A stretch of 35,034 nt of DNA. It comes from a virus. Made by a program: the position numbers and the translations under genes. Under the pieces are notes generated by a model, which was not told where the DNA came from, ran no database searches, and worked only from the letters and a program-made list of their open reading frames with translations. Location of the stretch: positions 1-35,034 of the IMG/VR virus record IMGVR_UViG_3300027852_000029; one strand, written 5' to 3'. Position 1 is the first letter of the stretch, and every line of letters starts with the position of its first letter. This document shows positions 17,067 through 23,140 of the stretch, piece by piece.

Positions 17067-17264
17067 TTAAAGAGCTGCTACTTGGCGTTTGAAATCTTGA
17101 AGCTGCTTAGCATCCAAACAAACTACAAGCTCTTTTCTATAGTTCCCCTCCCATTGGCCTAACACATGGATCGAAGGTTCGTTATCTTCATTATTAAGCC
17201 ATAGATGTGTGCCACCATCTTCGGTATTCTCAGTACAGCTAAATTTTTCTTTTGGTATACTCAT
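17067..17264 (-). CDS. Hypothetical small protein
   Basis: 65 residues, not recognised. It looks like a single compact beta domain with a final helix: GGTHLWLNNEDNEPSIHVL, then KELVVCLDAKQLQDFKRQV. RBS AGAGGA lies well placed before the ATG. The leader carries two hairpins (17277-17317). Small beta/alpha proteins of this kind are often modulators of host or phage enzymes, but nothing here shows which. Confidence 0.65.
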   Translation of the reverse strand: MSIPKEKFSCTENTEDGGTHLWLNNEDNEPSIHVLGQWEGNYRKELVVCLDAKQLQDFKRQVAAL

Positions 17265-17276
17265 AAATCCTCTTTA

Positions 17277-17317
17277 CCGCATTGAGCGGGCTATTCTGAT
17301 GCACGAATTTGTGCATC
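17277..17317 (-). promoter_or_regulatory. Tandem hairpin leader with a repeated AGAATAGCCC motif
   Basis: Hairpin CCGC/GCGG (17277-17289) and hairpin GATGCAC/GTGCATC with a 6-base loop (17298-17317) lie before the 65-residue gene. Between them, on the minus strand, is CAGAATAGCCC. The same motif, then CAATG and TAAAG, recurs in the leader of the next gene (17041-17061). Neither has a U-tract, so they look like leader or processing elements, not terminators. Confidence 0.45.
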
Positions 17318-17329
17318 GTGTGTATTTGG

Positions 17330-17548
17330 TTAGTTTTTAGTGTTAATTTTATCTAGTCGCGCTTGTCTGCGAGCTAATTCACGTAATAACTTTTTTCTCT
17401 TTCTTGCGTTTATCTTGTTTTCATTAACTTCATCTAGCATGCTCGCACTCATTGAGTTGGATAGGCTAGCGCTGATAGCGTCTGATAAGTTTGTACACCC
17501 AATACCAGTAAGGGCTAAGCTAAGGGCTAATTTTTTAGTTGTTTTCAT
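17330..17548 (-). CDS. Small exported or membrane-anchored protein
   Basis: 72 residues from the ATG at 17548, chosen because GGAGA lies five bases upstream; an upstream in-frame start would add eight residues. The N-terminus MKTTKKLALSLALTGIGC is a signal-peptide-like sequence, basic then hydrophobic, ending at a Cys. The lipobox is poor (Gly at -3), so lipidation is uncertain. The mature part begins polar and Ser-rich, then becomes a highly charged basic helix (KINARKRKKLLRELARRQAR). It could be a superinfection-exclusion or envelope protein; this is inference only. Confidence 0.6.
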   Translation of the reverse strand: MKTTKKLALSLALTGIGCTNLSDAISASLSNSMSASMLDEVNENKINARKRKKLLRELARRQARLDKINTKN

Positions 17549-17574
17549 GCTTCTCCGTACAGGCTTACACAAAT

Positions 17575-17913
17575 TTATTTTAAAACCTCAGAGCGTCTAC
17601 CCCAATAAGTGTTATTAAACCCTCCAATCAAATTCTCACAAGCATTTTTAGCTTTATCTCGTATAAACCCGTTACCATTTGGAGTGCCTTGATATACTAA
17701 AAACGAGTAGTCGCATTTGTATTTAACTACATGAACTTTACCGTTAACCTTTATACTAAATCTTGGATTCTTATTTGAGTTATCCATCATTTTACATAAG
17801 TAGTAATGATTCGATTTAACGCCTAAAGCAACAAGAGCACTGTTTTTATCAACATGACCATGCACAAAGAACTTAATCCCTTTGCGAATGTATCTTGCGT
17901 TTGCGTCTAACAT
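17575..17913 (-). CDS. Hypothetical protein, first gene after an internal leftward promoter
   Basis: 112 residues, not recognised. It is basic (many Lys/Asn) with alternating strand-like segments (GIKFFVHGHVDKNSALVALG, RFSIKVNGKVHVVKYKCDY, FLVYQG) and a C-terminal helix with KNACENLIGGFNNTYWGRRS. A sigma70-type promoter lies 110 bases upstream. Independent expression suggests a gene made at a different time or level from the operon around it. Confidence 0.65.
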   Translation of the reverse strand: MLDANARYIRKGIKFFVHGHVDKNSALVALGVKSNHYYLCKMMDNSNKNPRFSIKVNGKVHVVKYKCDYSFLVYQGTPNGNGFIRDKAKNACENLIGGFNNTYWGRRSEVLK

Positions 17914-18026
17914 ACTTATTCCTTATTAAATTGTAATATATTGTTTAATATTTGACCTGCACACAAGGTAACTTTTGAATCGAAACCTTTATTTGTATGC
18001 ATTTCAAACCCTATATGTTTTGTTTA

Positions 18027-18054
18027 ATCCTAGCTTAAATAAAAAGCCTGTCAA
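18027..18054 (-). promoter_or_regulatory. Leftward sigma70-type promoter
   Basis: On the minus strand TTGACA (18049-18054, perfect -35) is followed after 16 bases by TAGGAT (18027-18032). It lies just past the stop of the DUF1367 gene and reads into the genes at 17913 and beyond. The intergenic stretch 17914-18060 holds no gene; it also has an imperfect ACCT/AGGT inverted repeat near 17959-17973. Confidence 0.7.
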
Positions 18055-18060
18055 GTTAAT

Positions 18061-18498
18061 TTAAAACCAATTCATTAACTGGTTAATTGTATTTTCATCA
18101 GTGGATTTACTAAATACATTCATTAACGCTGAATCAGTGACGGCCTTATAACACTTTGAGCGCTCATCTGGCGGCATTTTTTCATACTTTAATGACATAG
18201 GCTCAATCTCGAATGTTTGACCGTTAGGATGAAATATTTGCTTGCAATAACCAGCACCAATCAATAAATTCTTTTTCGTTAAATTAATCTGGTCTTTTGT
18301 CGGATTTAAATCGCCATAGTAATGTTGAGCAACAAACTTAAAGAAAGCGTATATCTTTTGATGAAGCTTATAATTCTGATTTAACTTAACATCACAAGAA
18401 TAAACCTCACCATTACCCATAGATTTCACAGCCTCCTCTGCATCTTCATCAGCAGGCCATAACTTTCCGTTAGCAGTTTTAAGTAGGTTTATTTTCAT
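18061..18498 (-). CDS. DUF1367-family phage protein
   Basis: 145 residues. INLLKTANGKLWPADEDAEE, then KLNQNYKLHQKIYAFFKFVA, is the opening seen in DUF1367, found in lambdoid prophages (E. coli YdfU group), where a basic helix NxxxHKKFFAL follows a small beta domain. Members accompany recombination and nin-type genes; the biochemical role is not established. I chose ATG at 18498 because it overlaps the upstream stop as ATGA; a GTG at 18507 is possible. Confidence 0.75.
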   Translation of the reverse strand: MKINLLKTANGKLWPADEDAEEAVKSMGNGEVYSCDVKLNQNYKLHQKIYAFFKFVAQHYYGDLNPTKDQINLTKKNLLIGAGYCKQIFHPNGQTFEIEPMSLKYEKMPPDERSKCYKAVTDSALMNVFSKSTDENTINQLMNWF

Positions 18499-18569
18499 GC
18501 CAAACACACTGCAGTTATAAATATAATAAACGCTGCCATTCTCAGTGTAAATATTGTTTTTTCGCTCAT
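18495..18569 (-). CDS. 24-residue single-span membrane peptide
   Basis: The peptide reads MSEKTIFTLRMAAFIIFITA then VCLA, a short polar head and one hydrophobic helix. Its ATG overlaps the upstream stop (TAATG) and its stop overlaps the next ATG (ATGA), with AGGAGG-like RBS upstream. Coupling at both ends makes it a likely real gene despite its size. The function is unknown. Confidence 0.6.
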   Translation of the reverse strand: MSEKTIFTLRMAAFIIFITAVCLA

Positions 18570-18829
18570 TATATTTTCCTCCTAAGTGCTTTGTTCAGGC
18601 TTTGAGTTATCGCTCCTTTTGACTCATCACCATTAAATACGCCAACTAAATCATGGTGTTGATTGTCAATCATGCGTTTAGTGTTGGCGGTATTGGCGAA
18701 CACAGCAGATAAGCACAATTTACCGCGTCTATGAATAGTAAATACAGCTATAGGGCTATAATGTGTTGCTGTTTCAACTCTGCCAACAATAAAATCTTTT
18801 GACTGTTCTTTAAATGCTTCTGTACTCAT
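18569..18829 (-). CDS. Hypothetical small protein
   Basis: 86 residues, not recognised. The middle is beta-rich (DFIVGRVETATHYSPIAVFT, then RRGKLCLSAVFA) and the end is polar, with a final basic helix (ITQSLNKALRRKI). It has four-base overlap with the HTH gene upstream and TAATG overlap downstream, so it is part of a tightly coupled set. No motif allows a functional guess. Confidence 0.6.
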   Translation of the reverse strand: MSTEAFKEQSKDFIVGRVETATHYSPIAVFTIHRRGKLCLSAVFANTANTKRMIDNQHHDLVGVFNGDESKGAITQSLNKALRRKI

Positions 18830-19059
18830 TTTTTATTGCCCTTTTTAGCTTCGCTTATCCAGTGCTTTAACGTACTACAATTAACGCCTTTTGTGTTAGC
18901 CACATCAGCTATTTTTTTAAACTTGCCTGATAGCCACAAAGCAACGCATTCATTTTTAAAAATAACCCCTGCTGGCTTTGAATTGTAATAACGCCCTTCG
19001 CTTCCTTTAGGTTCGATATACTGGTCTGAATAAATTATATTAGAGCTTAAATTAATCAT
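18826..19059 (-). CDS. Helix-turn-helix protein
   Basis: 77 residues. The C-terminal half, KNECVALWLSGKFKKIADVA, NTKGVNCSTLKHWISEAKKG, has the form of a homeodomain-like HTH of the terminase-small/transposase type (Trp-Leu-Ser-Gly, then IADVA, then a recognition helix with STLKHWI). The first 30 residues are polar and Tyr-rich with no clear fold. It could be a regulator or DNA-packaging accessory; it is far from terL, so regulation is more likely. ATGA overlap with the upstream peptide. Confidence 0.65.
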   Translation of the reverse strand: MINLSSNIIYSDQYIEPKGSEGRYYNSKPAGVIFKNECVALWLSGKFKKIADVANTKGVNCSTLKHWISEAKKGNKK

Positions 19060-19160
19060 GCTATCACCGCCACATAATAAATAAAACTCAGACTCATAAT
19101 TGCCGACACTAAATAAACTAACACTGCTTTAACTGATGTTTCTTTTTTTCTAACTCTCAT
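19056..19160 (-). CDS. 34-residue single-span membrane peptide
   Basis: A basic start (MRVRKKETSVK) followed by a hydrophobic helix (AVLVYLVSAIMSLSFIYYVA then VIA). Coupled at both ends: TAATG with the upstream gene and ATGA with the HTH gene. The positive-inside head suggests an N-in inner-membrane peptide. The function is unknown. Confidence 0.6.
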   Translation of the reverse strand: MRVRKKETSVKAVLVYLVSAIMSLSFIYYVAVIA

Positions 19161-19348
19161 TAATGACATCCTTTTAATTTTAATTTACGTTTAAGTCTTT
19201 CGTTTTCTTGCTTGATTAAAGCTAACTCAGCGTTAAGACTTGCACACTCGTCAAAATGTAAAATATCAACGCTATTTAAATCATCCTGTAATAAGTCAGC
19301 TCTTAGTTTTTCTTTCTCGTACATATCACGGTATGTTGTCACCTTCAC
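19160..19348 (-). CDS. Small coiled-coil protein
   Basis: 62 residues, charged, with leucine heptads in the C-terminal two-thirds (LNAELALIKQENERLKRKLK), a likely coiled-coil dimer. The GTG start at 19348 forms a GTGA overlap with the upstream stop, with GAGGGG close by; an internal ATG at residue 9 is the alternative. Such proteins are common in phage accessory operons; the role is unknown. Confidence 0.6.
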   Translation of the reverse strand: MKVTTYRDMYEKEKLRADLLQDDLNSVDILHFDECASLNAELALIKQENERLKRKLKLKGCH

Positions 19349-19470
19349 TCCCCCTCAAATAAATTTTTAAACTTAATAAACGCTTTCTTATGCTCAATAG
19401 TTTCATTACCTGCTATATGAGCCTCAACCCATAATCGAAAATGCTTTGCCATTAATTGTTTGTTGGTCAT
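19345..19470 (-). CDS. 41-residue basic/aromatic protein
   Basis: The sequence runs MTNKQLMAKHFRLWVEAHIA then GNETIEHKKAFIKFKNLFEGE. It is probably one or two helices. The start lies two bases after the upstream stop, and the stop overlaps the next GTG as GTGA. I do not recognise it. The tight spacing is the main evidence that it is translated. Confidence 0.55.
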   Translation of the reverse strand: MTNKQLMAKHFRLWVEAHIAGNETIEHKKAFIKFKNLFEGE

Positions 19471-19472
19471 GA

Positions 19473-19778
19473 TTACGCCTTGTTAGCTTCTATTATTGCT
19501 AGGCATATAGCTTTGTTAGGTGATACGACACTATTGCCAAGTATTAATTTCTTATTAATTAAGTGCTCTTTACCATTACATGTGATTATTGATGTTGGAA
19601 TGACATCATGCTTAATCATCAACTTAAAACATAAAGCATCATCTGTTAGTGGATTGTATTCATCTTTTTCACATTCTATAGCTCCGTGCTTTATTCTTGA
19701 CCATGTAAAACTATTTTGGCGTAAAGTCACACCTTCAATATCAGCTATACGTTTACAAATCTCTAAATCGGTTAACAT
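19473..19778 (-). CDS. NinX/DUF2591-like phage protein (tentative)
   Basis: 101 residues. The start LTDLEICKRIADIEG, the middle EYNPLTDDALCFKLMIKHDV and the end SPNKAICLAIIEANK follow the arrangement of DUF2591/NinX-like proteins, in which N-P and D-A-L motifs precede a final N-x-R/K-A-I helix. This is by eye only and could be wrong. RBS AAGGAG precedes the ATG. Neighbours in lambdoid phages are nin genes, matching the content of this operon. The function of the family is unknown. Confidence 0.5.
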   Translation of the reverse strand: MLTDLEICKRIADIEGVTLRQNSFTWSRIKHGAIECEKDEYNPLTDDALCFKLMIKHDVIPTSIITCNGKEHLINKKLILGNSVVSPNKAICLAIIEANKA

Positions 19779-19805
19779 ATTTATTCTCCTTTATAGTTTG
19801 TTAAA

Positions 19806-20672
19806 TTAACTACCGCAGTAACCGCCATCACATTGTCTAGCAAACTCTCTACCTTCTTTAGTTTCCGTTTCATAAGCCACATCAGAAACACCTTCAAACA
19901 TAACGCACTGCTCGCCTTTTAATTTATATTCATTTGGTACGTACTGGCTTTTAAACCCTCTTTCACCTCTGCCCCAAGCAACAGCCTGCCGAATACCGAC
20001 CCCCCCACCAACGCGGTAAGGCCTAAACATAGTTCTTGGCTTGTCGTTTCTGGTGTGACCCATTTCAATTTCAATGCTTTCTATTAAATCAATTCTCGGA
20101 TCGTTAAGCGGCATCATTGAGAGGTCTGTTTTATTAGCACAAACACACGGGTAACACTCCATTGATGAGTGAGGTAATGGTTTAAAAGGTGTTTTATTAA
20201 TTAGCTCATCACGCATAACCTCGTCATACCTAACTAATGGGTTCCAAACATCGCGCCCACCATGCTTTTTACTTTCCTCTTGATGTTCGGCTAAGTCAGC
20301 ACGGTTCAGGCTTTCCTCTCTTCTTCTACCGGTAACACATATCAAGTCTAAATCGGGATCTATTTTCTCTAGCAACTCATTATTTGGCTTTTCTTTTAAC
20401 TCTTGCGTACAAAACTGCATCGCGCTTGCTGGCATCGGCCAACCTTTTTTTCTACGAACAAGAGCCTCAAGCCCTTCTGATTTTGTTATATAAAAAGTAA
20501 CACCTAAACCAAGCAGCCATTCGCCAATCTTTTTAATCCTCAAAGGCCAATCATTACGCGCCCACCCTGTATTGTTATAAACAACACAAAAATCTAAACC
20601 CTTATCTATCATTAGCTGAATATTGGCTATTGAATCATTACCGCCAGAACAGCCAACTATATATTTATGCAT
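19806..20672 (-). CDS. PAPS-reductase-like PP-loop ATP pyrophosphatase family protein
   Basis: 288 residues. The N-terminal PP-loop SGGNDS (9-14) is followed by FCTQELKEKP (87-96) and GRRREES (115-121), the set used by PAPS reductase and DndC-like enzymes to bind adenylated substrate. A Cys cluster CYPCVC (173-178) and a C-terminal CDGGYC (281-286) could bind iron-sulfur or zinc. Phage homologues are widespread but their substrate is generally not known; sulfur transfer to DNA or tRNA, or nucleotide metabolism, are candidates. It is first in the leftward operon, with RBS AAGGAG. Confidence 0.8.
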   Translation of the reverse strand: MHKYIVGCSGGNDSIANIQLMIDKGLDFCVVYNNTGWARNDWPLRIKKIGEWLLGLGVTFYITKSEGLEALVRRKKGWPMPASAMQFCTQELKEKPNNELLEKIDPDLDLICVTGRRREESLNRADLAEHQEESKKHGGRDVWNPLVRYDEVMRDELINKTPFKPLPHSSMECYPCVCANKTDLSMMPLNDPRIDLIESIEIEMGHTRNDKPRTMFRPYRVGGGVGIRQAVAWGRGERGFKSQYVPNEYKLKGEQCVMFEGVSDVAYETETKEGREFARQCDGGYCGS

Positions 20673-20692
20673 CTTTATTCTCCTTATAGTAC

Positions 20693-20720
20693 GTTATCTA
20701 AATCGTTGATGAATTAACAA
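20693..20720 (-). promoter_or_regulatory. Probable leftward promoter for the nin-like operon
   Basis: On the minus strand TTGTTA (20715-20720) and GATAAC (20693-20698) are 16 bases apart, 20 bases before the PP-loop gene. This is a moderate match and the only reasonable candidate in the gap for starting the leftward block. Confidence 0.4.
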
Positions 20721-20733
20721 TAGCAATTAATAT

Positions 20734-20762
20734 TTGACTTGTCTATAAAGACATGTAATTAT
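20734..20762 (+). promoter_or_regulatory. Rightward early promoter with operator palindrome in its spacer
   Basis: TTGACT (20734-20739), 17-base spacer, AATTAT (20757-20762) with an upstream TGT making an extended -10. A near-perfect 20-base palindrome, core TGTCTATAAAGACA, spans 20737-20756 and so fills the spacer. A bound protein there would block RNA polymerase. The product of the next gene, a LexA-type DNA-binding domain, is the obvious candidate ligand; that link is inferred. Confidence 0.65.
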
Positions 20763-20793
20763 TTGTACAGGTTTACTAAATAGGAATTAATTA

Positions 20794-21003
20794 ATGAAAG
20801 ATTTAACTGTTAAGCAAAAGGCTGTACTGAGTGCCATAAAAGAGTTTATTAATAAAAATAGCTTTCCACCAACATGCCAAGAATTAAGGAGTATACTCGG
20901 CTATTCTTCTGCTAATTCAATTACTGGCTATTTAGATTTAATTGAAAAGAAAGGCTACATAAAAAGAGCACCAAAAATCGCGCGTTCAATAGTGGTTTTA
21001 TAG
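20794..21003 (+). CDS. Free-standing LexA-type winged-helix DNA-binding domain
   Basis: 69 residues that align by pattern to the whole LexA N-terminal domain: LTVKQKAVLSAIKEFINK, FPPTCQELRSILGYSSANSI (recognition helix), then TGYLDLIEKKGYIKRAP, ending ARSIVVL. LexA continues into a self-cleaving peptidase domain; here the stop falls exactly at the end of the DNA-binding domain. The protein therefore cannot respond to RecA by autocleavage and would dimerise poorly unless by other means. It heads the replication operon and follows a promoter with a palindromic operator. It could be an early regulator or could compete at host SOS boxes. Confidence 0.82.
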   Translation: MKDLTVKQKAVLSAIKEFINKNSFPPTCQELRSILGYSSANSITGYLDLIEKKGYIKRAPKIARSIVVL

Positions 21004-21007
21004 GCAT

Positions 21008-21031
21008 AAAAAAACCGCTTTGCGATAGCGG
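21008..21031 (-). terminator. Intrinsic terminator on the antisense strand
   Basis: Stem CCGCT/AGCGG (21015-21019 and 21027-21031) with a 7-base loop; on the minus strand it is followed by seven Ts (A run 21008-21014). On the plus strand no U-tract follows, so it does not stop the rightward transcript. It would stop leftward transcription entering the LexA-like gene and the divergent promoters. Confidence 0.65.
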
Positions 21032-21060
21032 CTCAATTAATCAGTAGAAGGTAATTATAT

Positions 21061-21735
21061 ATGAGTAATAAAAAGAAGTCATTTTTATTGCATATCGACA
21101 GCTTAGATATACTTGATGATCTAACTAACGGGCAAGCTGGAGTCTTATTTAAAGCTATAAAAGCCTATCAGCACGATGATGATTTTCCGATAGATAGTAT
21201 CGTTAAAATAGCGTTTTCACCATTCAAAAACCAGTTTATCAGGGATGATGAAAAATACAATAAAACATGCGAAAGGCGCGCCATTGCTGGCTCTAAGGGA
21301 GGTAAGCAAAAGGTAGCAAATGCTAGCAAATGCAAGCAAAAGGTAGCAAACGTAGCAGATACAAAGAATAAGAATAAGAATAAAACAAAGAATAAGAGTG
21401 ATAATAATAAAGAAGTAACTAAGGATCTTGTCGCTGACGCTCCTACATTTAATTTTAAAAGTGAATTGTTATTGCTTGGTGTTGATAAAGATATTTTAGA
21501 TGATTGGATTAAAGTCAGGATTAAGAAGAAAGCGGCTAATACAAAGACAGCATTGGCAGGATTTTTAACAGAAGCGACAAAAGCAAACTTGAGCGTTGCT
21601 GATGCTGTTAAAGTTTCTGCTGAAAATAGTTGGTCAGGGTTTAGATCGTCATGGTATGCAAATTTATCGCCAGACCAAAAAGCTAAATCAACACACACTT
21701 TTGAAAATCAAAATTATCAATCAGGAAAATTCTAA
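21061..21735 (+). CDS. Phage replication initiator (DUF6291-like N-terminus), origin-containing
   Basis: 224 residues. The N-terminus (KSFLLHIDSLDILDDLTNGQ, AGVLFKAIKAYQHDDD, IAFSPFKNQFIRDDEKYNKT, then RRAIAGSKGGK) follows the DUF6291 pattern of phage replication proteins. A low-complexity basic linker (about 80-125) is encoded by DNA repeats that probably are the origin. The C-terminal domain (about 135-205: DDWIKVRIKKKAANTKTALA, then ENSWSGFRSSWY) looks like the DnaT/DnaD-type helicase-recruiting module. As with lambda O, it would bind its own gene and hand over to the loader encoded next. RBS GAAGG. Confidence 0.75.
   Translation: MSNKKKSFLLHIDSLDILDDLTNGQAGVLFKAIKAYQHDDDFPIDSIVKIAFSPFKNQFIRDDEKYNKTCERRAIAGSKGGKQKVANASKCKQKVANVADTKNKNKNKTKNKSDNNKEVTKDLVADAPTFNFKSELLLLGVDKDILDDWIKVRIKKKAANTKTALAGFLTEATKANLSVADAVKVSAENSWSGFRSSWYANLSPDQKAKSTHTFENQNYQSGKF
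21301..21417. other. Probable replication origin: 10-bp iterons plus AT-rich tract
   Basis: Five AGCAAA hexamers end at 21310, 21320, 21330, 21340 and 21350, exactly 10 bp apart, with a sixth partial copy (AGCAGA) at 21354. They are followed by a purine-rich AT tract with four AAGAAT copies (21364-21381, 21388-21393) and ATAATAATAAAG. Phased initiator sites beside an easily melted region, inside the initiator gene, is the lambda ori design. The identification is inferred from this layout. Confidence 0.65.
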
Positions 21736-22502
21736 TGAAAACTCTTAAATCTATGCCAGATGATCCAGAGGTCAAACATTGTGAAAAGCATGGTGACTAT
21801 AAAGTTAAATATGCGCAAATAGGCGGAGGTAAATGCTGGGTGTTTGATAACTGCTGTGCTTGTGTTGATGAAGCTGACGCAGCAGCAAAATTACAAAAAG
21901 AAAAGGATGACGCTGCCCGTGATATAGAATACAAAAATAAACTCCGTGAGAGCAACCGTGTTAACGCTGGTATATCAAAGCGCAATCTATATAAGACGTT
22001 TGATGATTATATTTGCACTAGTGACGGACAAGCCAAAGCCAAGAGCGATTGCGAGAGGTTCGTGAAAGAGTTTCCAAGTCAAAAAAGCATGATCATGGTT
22101 GGTGGTGTTGGCACTGGTAAAACCCTGCTCGCTTCCGCAATGCTAGACTCTTTAGTTGATAATAATCGTTGCGAGATAATTAAAGTTATTGATTTGATAC
22201 GCCACTTAAAATCCACTTGGGCTAGAGATAGTGAAAACACAGAAGAGGATTTGATCAAATACTTTGTTGATCTTGATTTGTTGGTACTCGATGAAGTTGG
22301 GTCTCAATTTGGTAGCGATACTGAAAAGTTATTTATATTCGATATCATCGACGGACGATACCAAGACATGAAGCAAACTGTATTGATCAGTAATCTTGAT
22401 ATTAACGGCATTAAAGACGTTATCGGTGAGCGTTGCGTTGATAGATTACGTGAAGGCGGTGGCAGTATGATAGCCTTTAATTGGGAGAGTAATCGTGCTT
22501 AA
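21735..22502 (+). CDS. DnaC-like helicase loader, AAA+ ATPase
   Basis: 255 residues. The N-terminal C-x2-H...C-x2-C cluster (Cys16, His19, Cys40, Cys43) looks like a zinc ribbon, a basic helix follows, then the ATPase core: Walker A GGVGTGKT (123-130), Walker B LLVLDEVG (182-189), sensor-1 ISNLD (208-212) and a likely arginine finger in GERCVDRLRE. This is the DnaC/IstB arrangement. No DnaB-type helicase gene is present, so it probably loads host DnaB at the phage origin. Its ATG overlaps the initiator stop by one base. Confidence 0.88.
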   Translation: MKTLKSMPDDPEVKHCEKHGDYKVKYAQIGGGKCWVFDNCCACVDEADAAAKLQKEKDDAARDIEYKNKLRESNRVNAGISKRNLYKTFDDYICTSDGQAKAKSDCERFVKEFPSQKSMIMVGGVGTGKTLLASAMLDSLVDNNRCEIIKVIDLIRHLKSTWARDSENTEEDLIKYFVDLDLLVLDEVGSQFGSDTEKLFIFDIIDGRYQDMKQTVLISNLDINGIKDVIGERCVDRLREGGGSMIAFNWESNRA

Positions 22503-22629
22503 TGAAAAAGAAATAATAGCGCCTGACTGGTGTACACTACCCGAATTGATGGAGATATTAAATGATACCTCTTGGGCTTATGAGTATTTCAACGTAAACA
22601 ATTCAAATAATGATGAGCAAGGAAAGTAA
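22495..22629 (+). CDS. 44-residue acidic protein
   Basis: It starts at GTG 22495, eight bases inside the loader gene, with GGAGAG at good distance. The product begins MLNEKEIIAPDWCTLPELME then ILNDTSWAYEYF and ends in an acidic Asn-rich tail. It is not recognised. The codon pattern, RBS and the short gap to the next gene support expression. Confidence 0.55.
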   Translation: MLNEKEIIAPDWCTLPELMEILNDTSWAYEYFNVNNSNNDEQGK

Positions 22630-22631
22630 AA

Positions 22632-22820
22632 ATGCAGCAATACAACAGAAAAATAAAAAAACAGCTCTGGCATGATTGGCAATTAAAAGTAATAGCTGAC
22701 AACGCAGGAATATTACCAGCAAATGAAATAGCTGAGAAAATAGGGCGTTCAGAGGTAGCGACTAGAAAGAAAGCAAATTTACATGGGTTTAGTTTAGTAA
22801 TTAATGGAGGTGTAGGATGA
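22632..22820 (+). CDS. Small homeodomain-like HTH protein
   Basis: 62 residues. LWHDWQLKVIADNAGILPAN, EIAEKIGRSEVATRKKANLH matches the common phage/transposase HTH in which a Trp-containing helix precedes EIAEKIGRS and a VATRKKA recognition helix. It is basic and small enough to be DNA-binding only. It could be a transcription regulator of the early-to-late switch; no late activator was otherwise recognised. The stop overlaps the next ATG. Confidence 0.65.
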   Translation: MQQYNRKIKKQLWHDWQLKVIADNAGILPANEIAEKIGRSEVATRKKANLHGFSLVINGGVG

Positions 22821-23035
22821 ATAATAAATTCGGTTTTGATTTTGGTAGCATGACAGTGACTAGAACATGTCATGATGAGCGAGCTAGTATTATCAGCGTA
22901 TCAACAAAAAAGGCTAAGTTTAGTGTTAGGGCTACGAATGACGGCTCTGTTAGGTTTTATGATGATCAGGGTAATGAGTGCGAACTTATCATCAAGACTT
23001 GCTCAGAGCAGTTAACGGCTACACACAAGGAGTAA
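22817..23035 (+). CDS. Hypothetical beta-rich small protein
   Basis: 72 residues, not recognised. Strand-like segments (MTVTRTCHDERASIISVSTK, AKFSVRATNDGSVRFYDD, CELIIKTCSEQ) suggest one small beta sandwich. It is coupled to the HTH gene by ATGA overlap, so the two may act together. Confidence 0.6.
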   Translation: MNNKFGFDFGSMTVTRTCHDERASIISVSTKKAKFSVRATNDGSVRFYDDQGNECELIIKTCSEQLTATHKE

Positions 23036-23040
23036 AAAAA

Positions 23041-23115
23041 ATGAAATTTAATAACGAAAGAAATATTTTGTTACACTTTTTAAAAATAATTATCGGAGCT
23101 TGTTGGTATGATTAA
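23041..23115 (+). CDS. 24-residue peptide, truncated relative of the 23752 gene
   Basis: It begins MKFNNERNILLHFLKIIIGA and ends CWYD. The first six residues and the A-rich leader match the gene at 23752, which runs to 59 residues. RBS AAGGAG precedes. It may be a short membrane peptide or the remnant of a duplication that ran into a stop. Confidence 0.4.
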   Translation: MKFNNERNILLHFLKIIIGACWYD

Positions 23116-23140
23116 GCCTCACTCAAAGAAAGGAATTATC

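Noticed and set aside
19456-19809. 117-codon plus-strand frame inside the leftward operon
   Set aside because: It is antisense to a well-spaced leftward gene with RBS and coupled neighbours; no RBS of its own.
21301-21357. Regular repeats considered as a CRISPR array
   Set aside because: The units are 10 bp, contiguous without spacers, and inside a coding gene; they fit iterons.
21168-21698. 176-codon minus-strand frame over the replication initiator
   Set aside because: The translation is Phe/Leu/Ser-rich from the complement of Lys/Asn codons and contains no motif; the sense frame is a clear replication protein.
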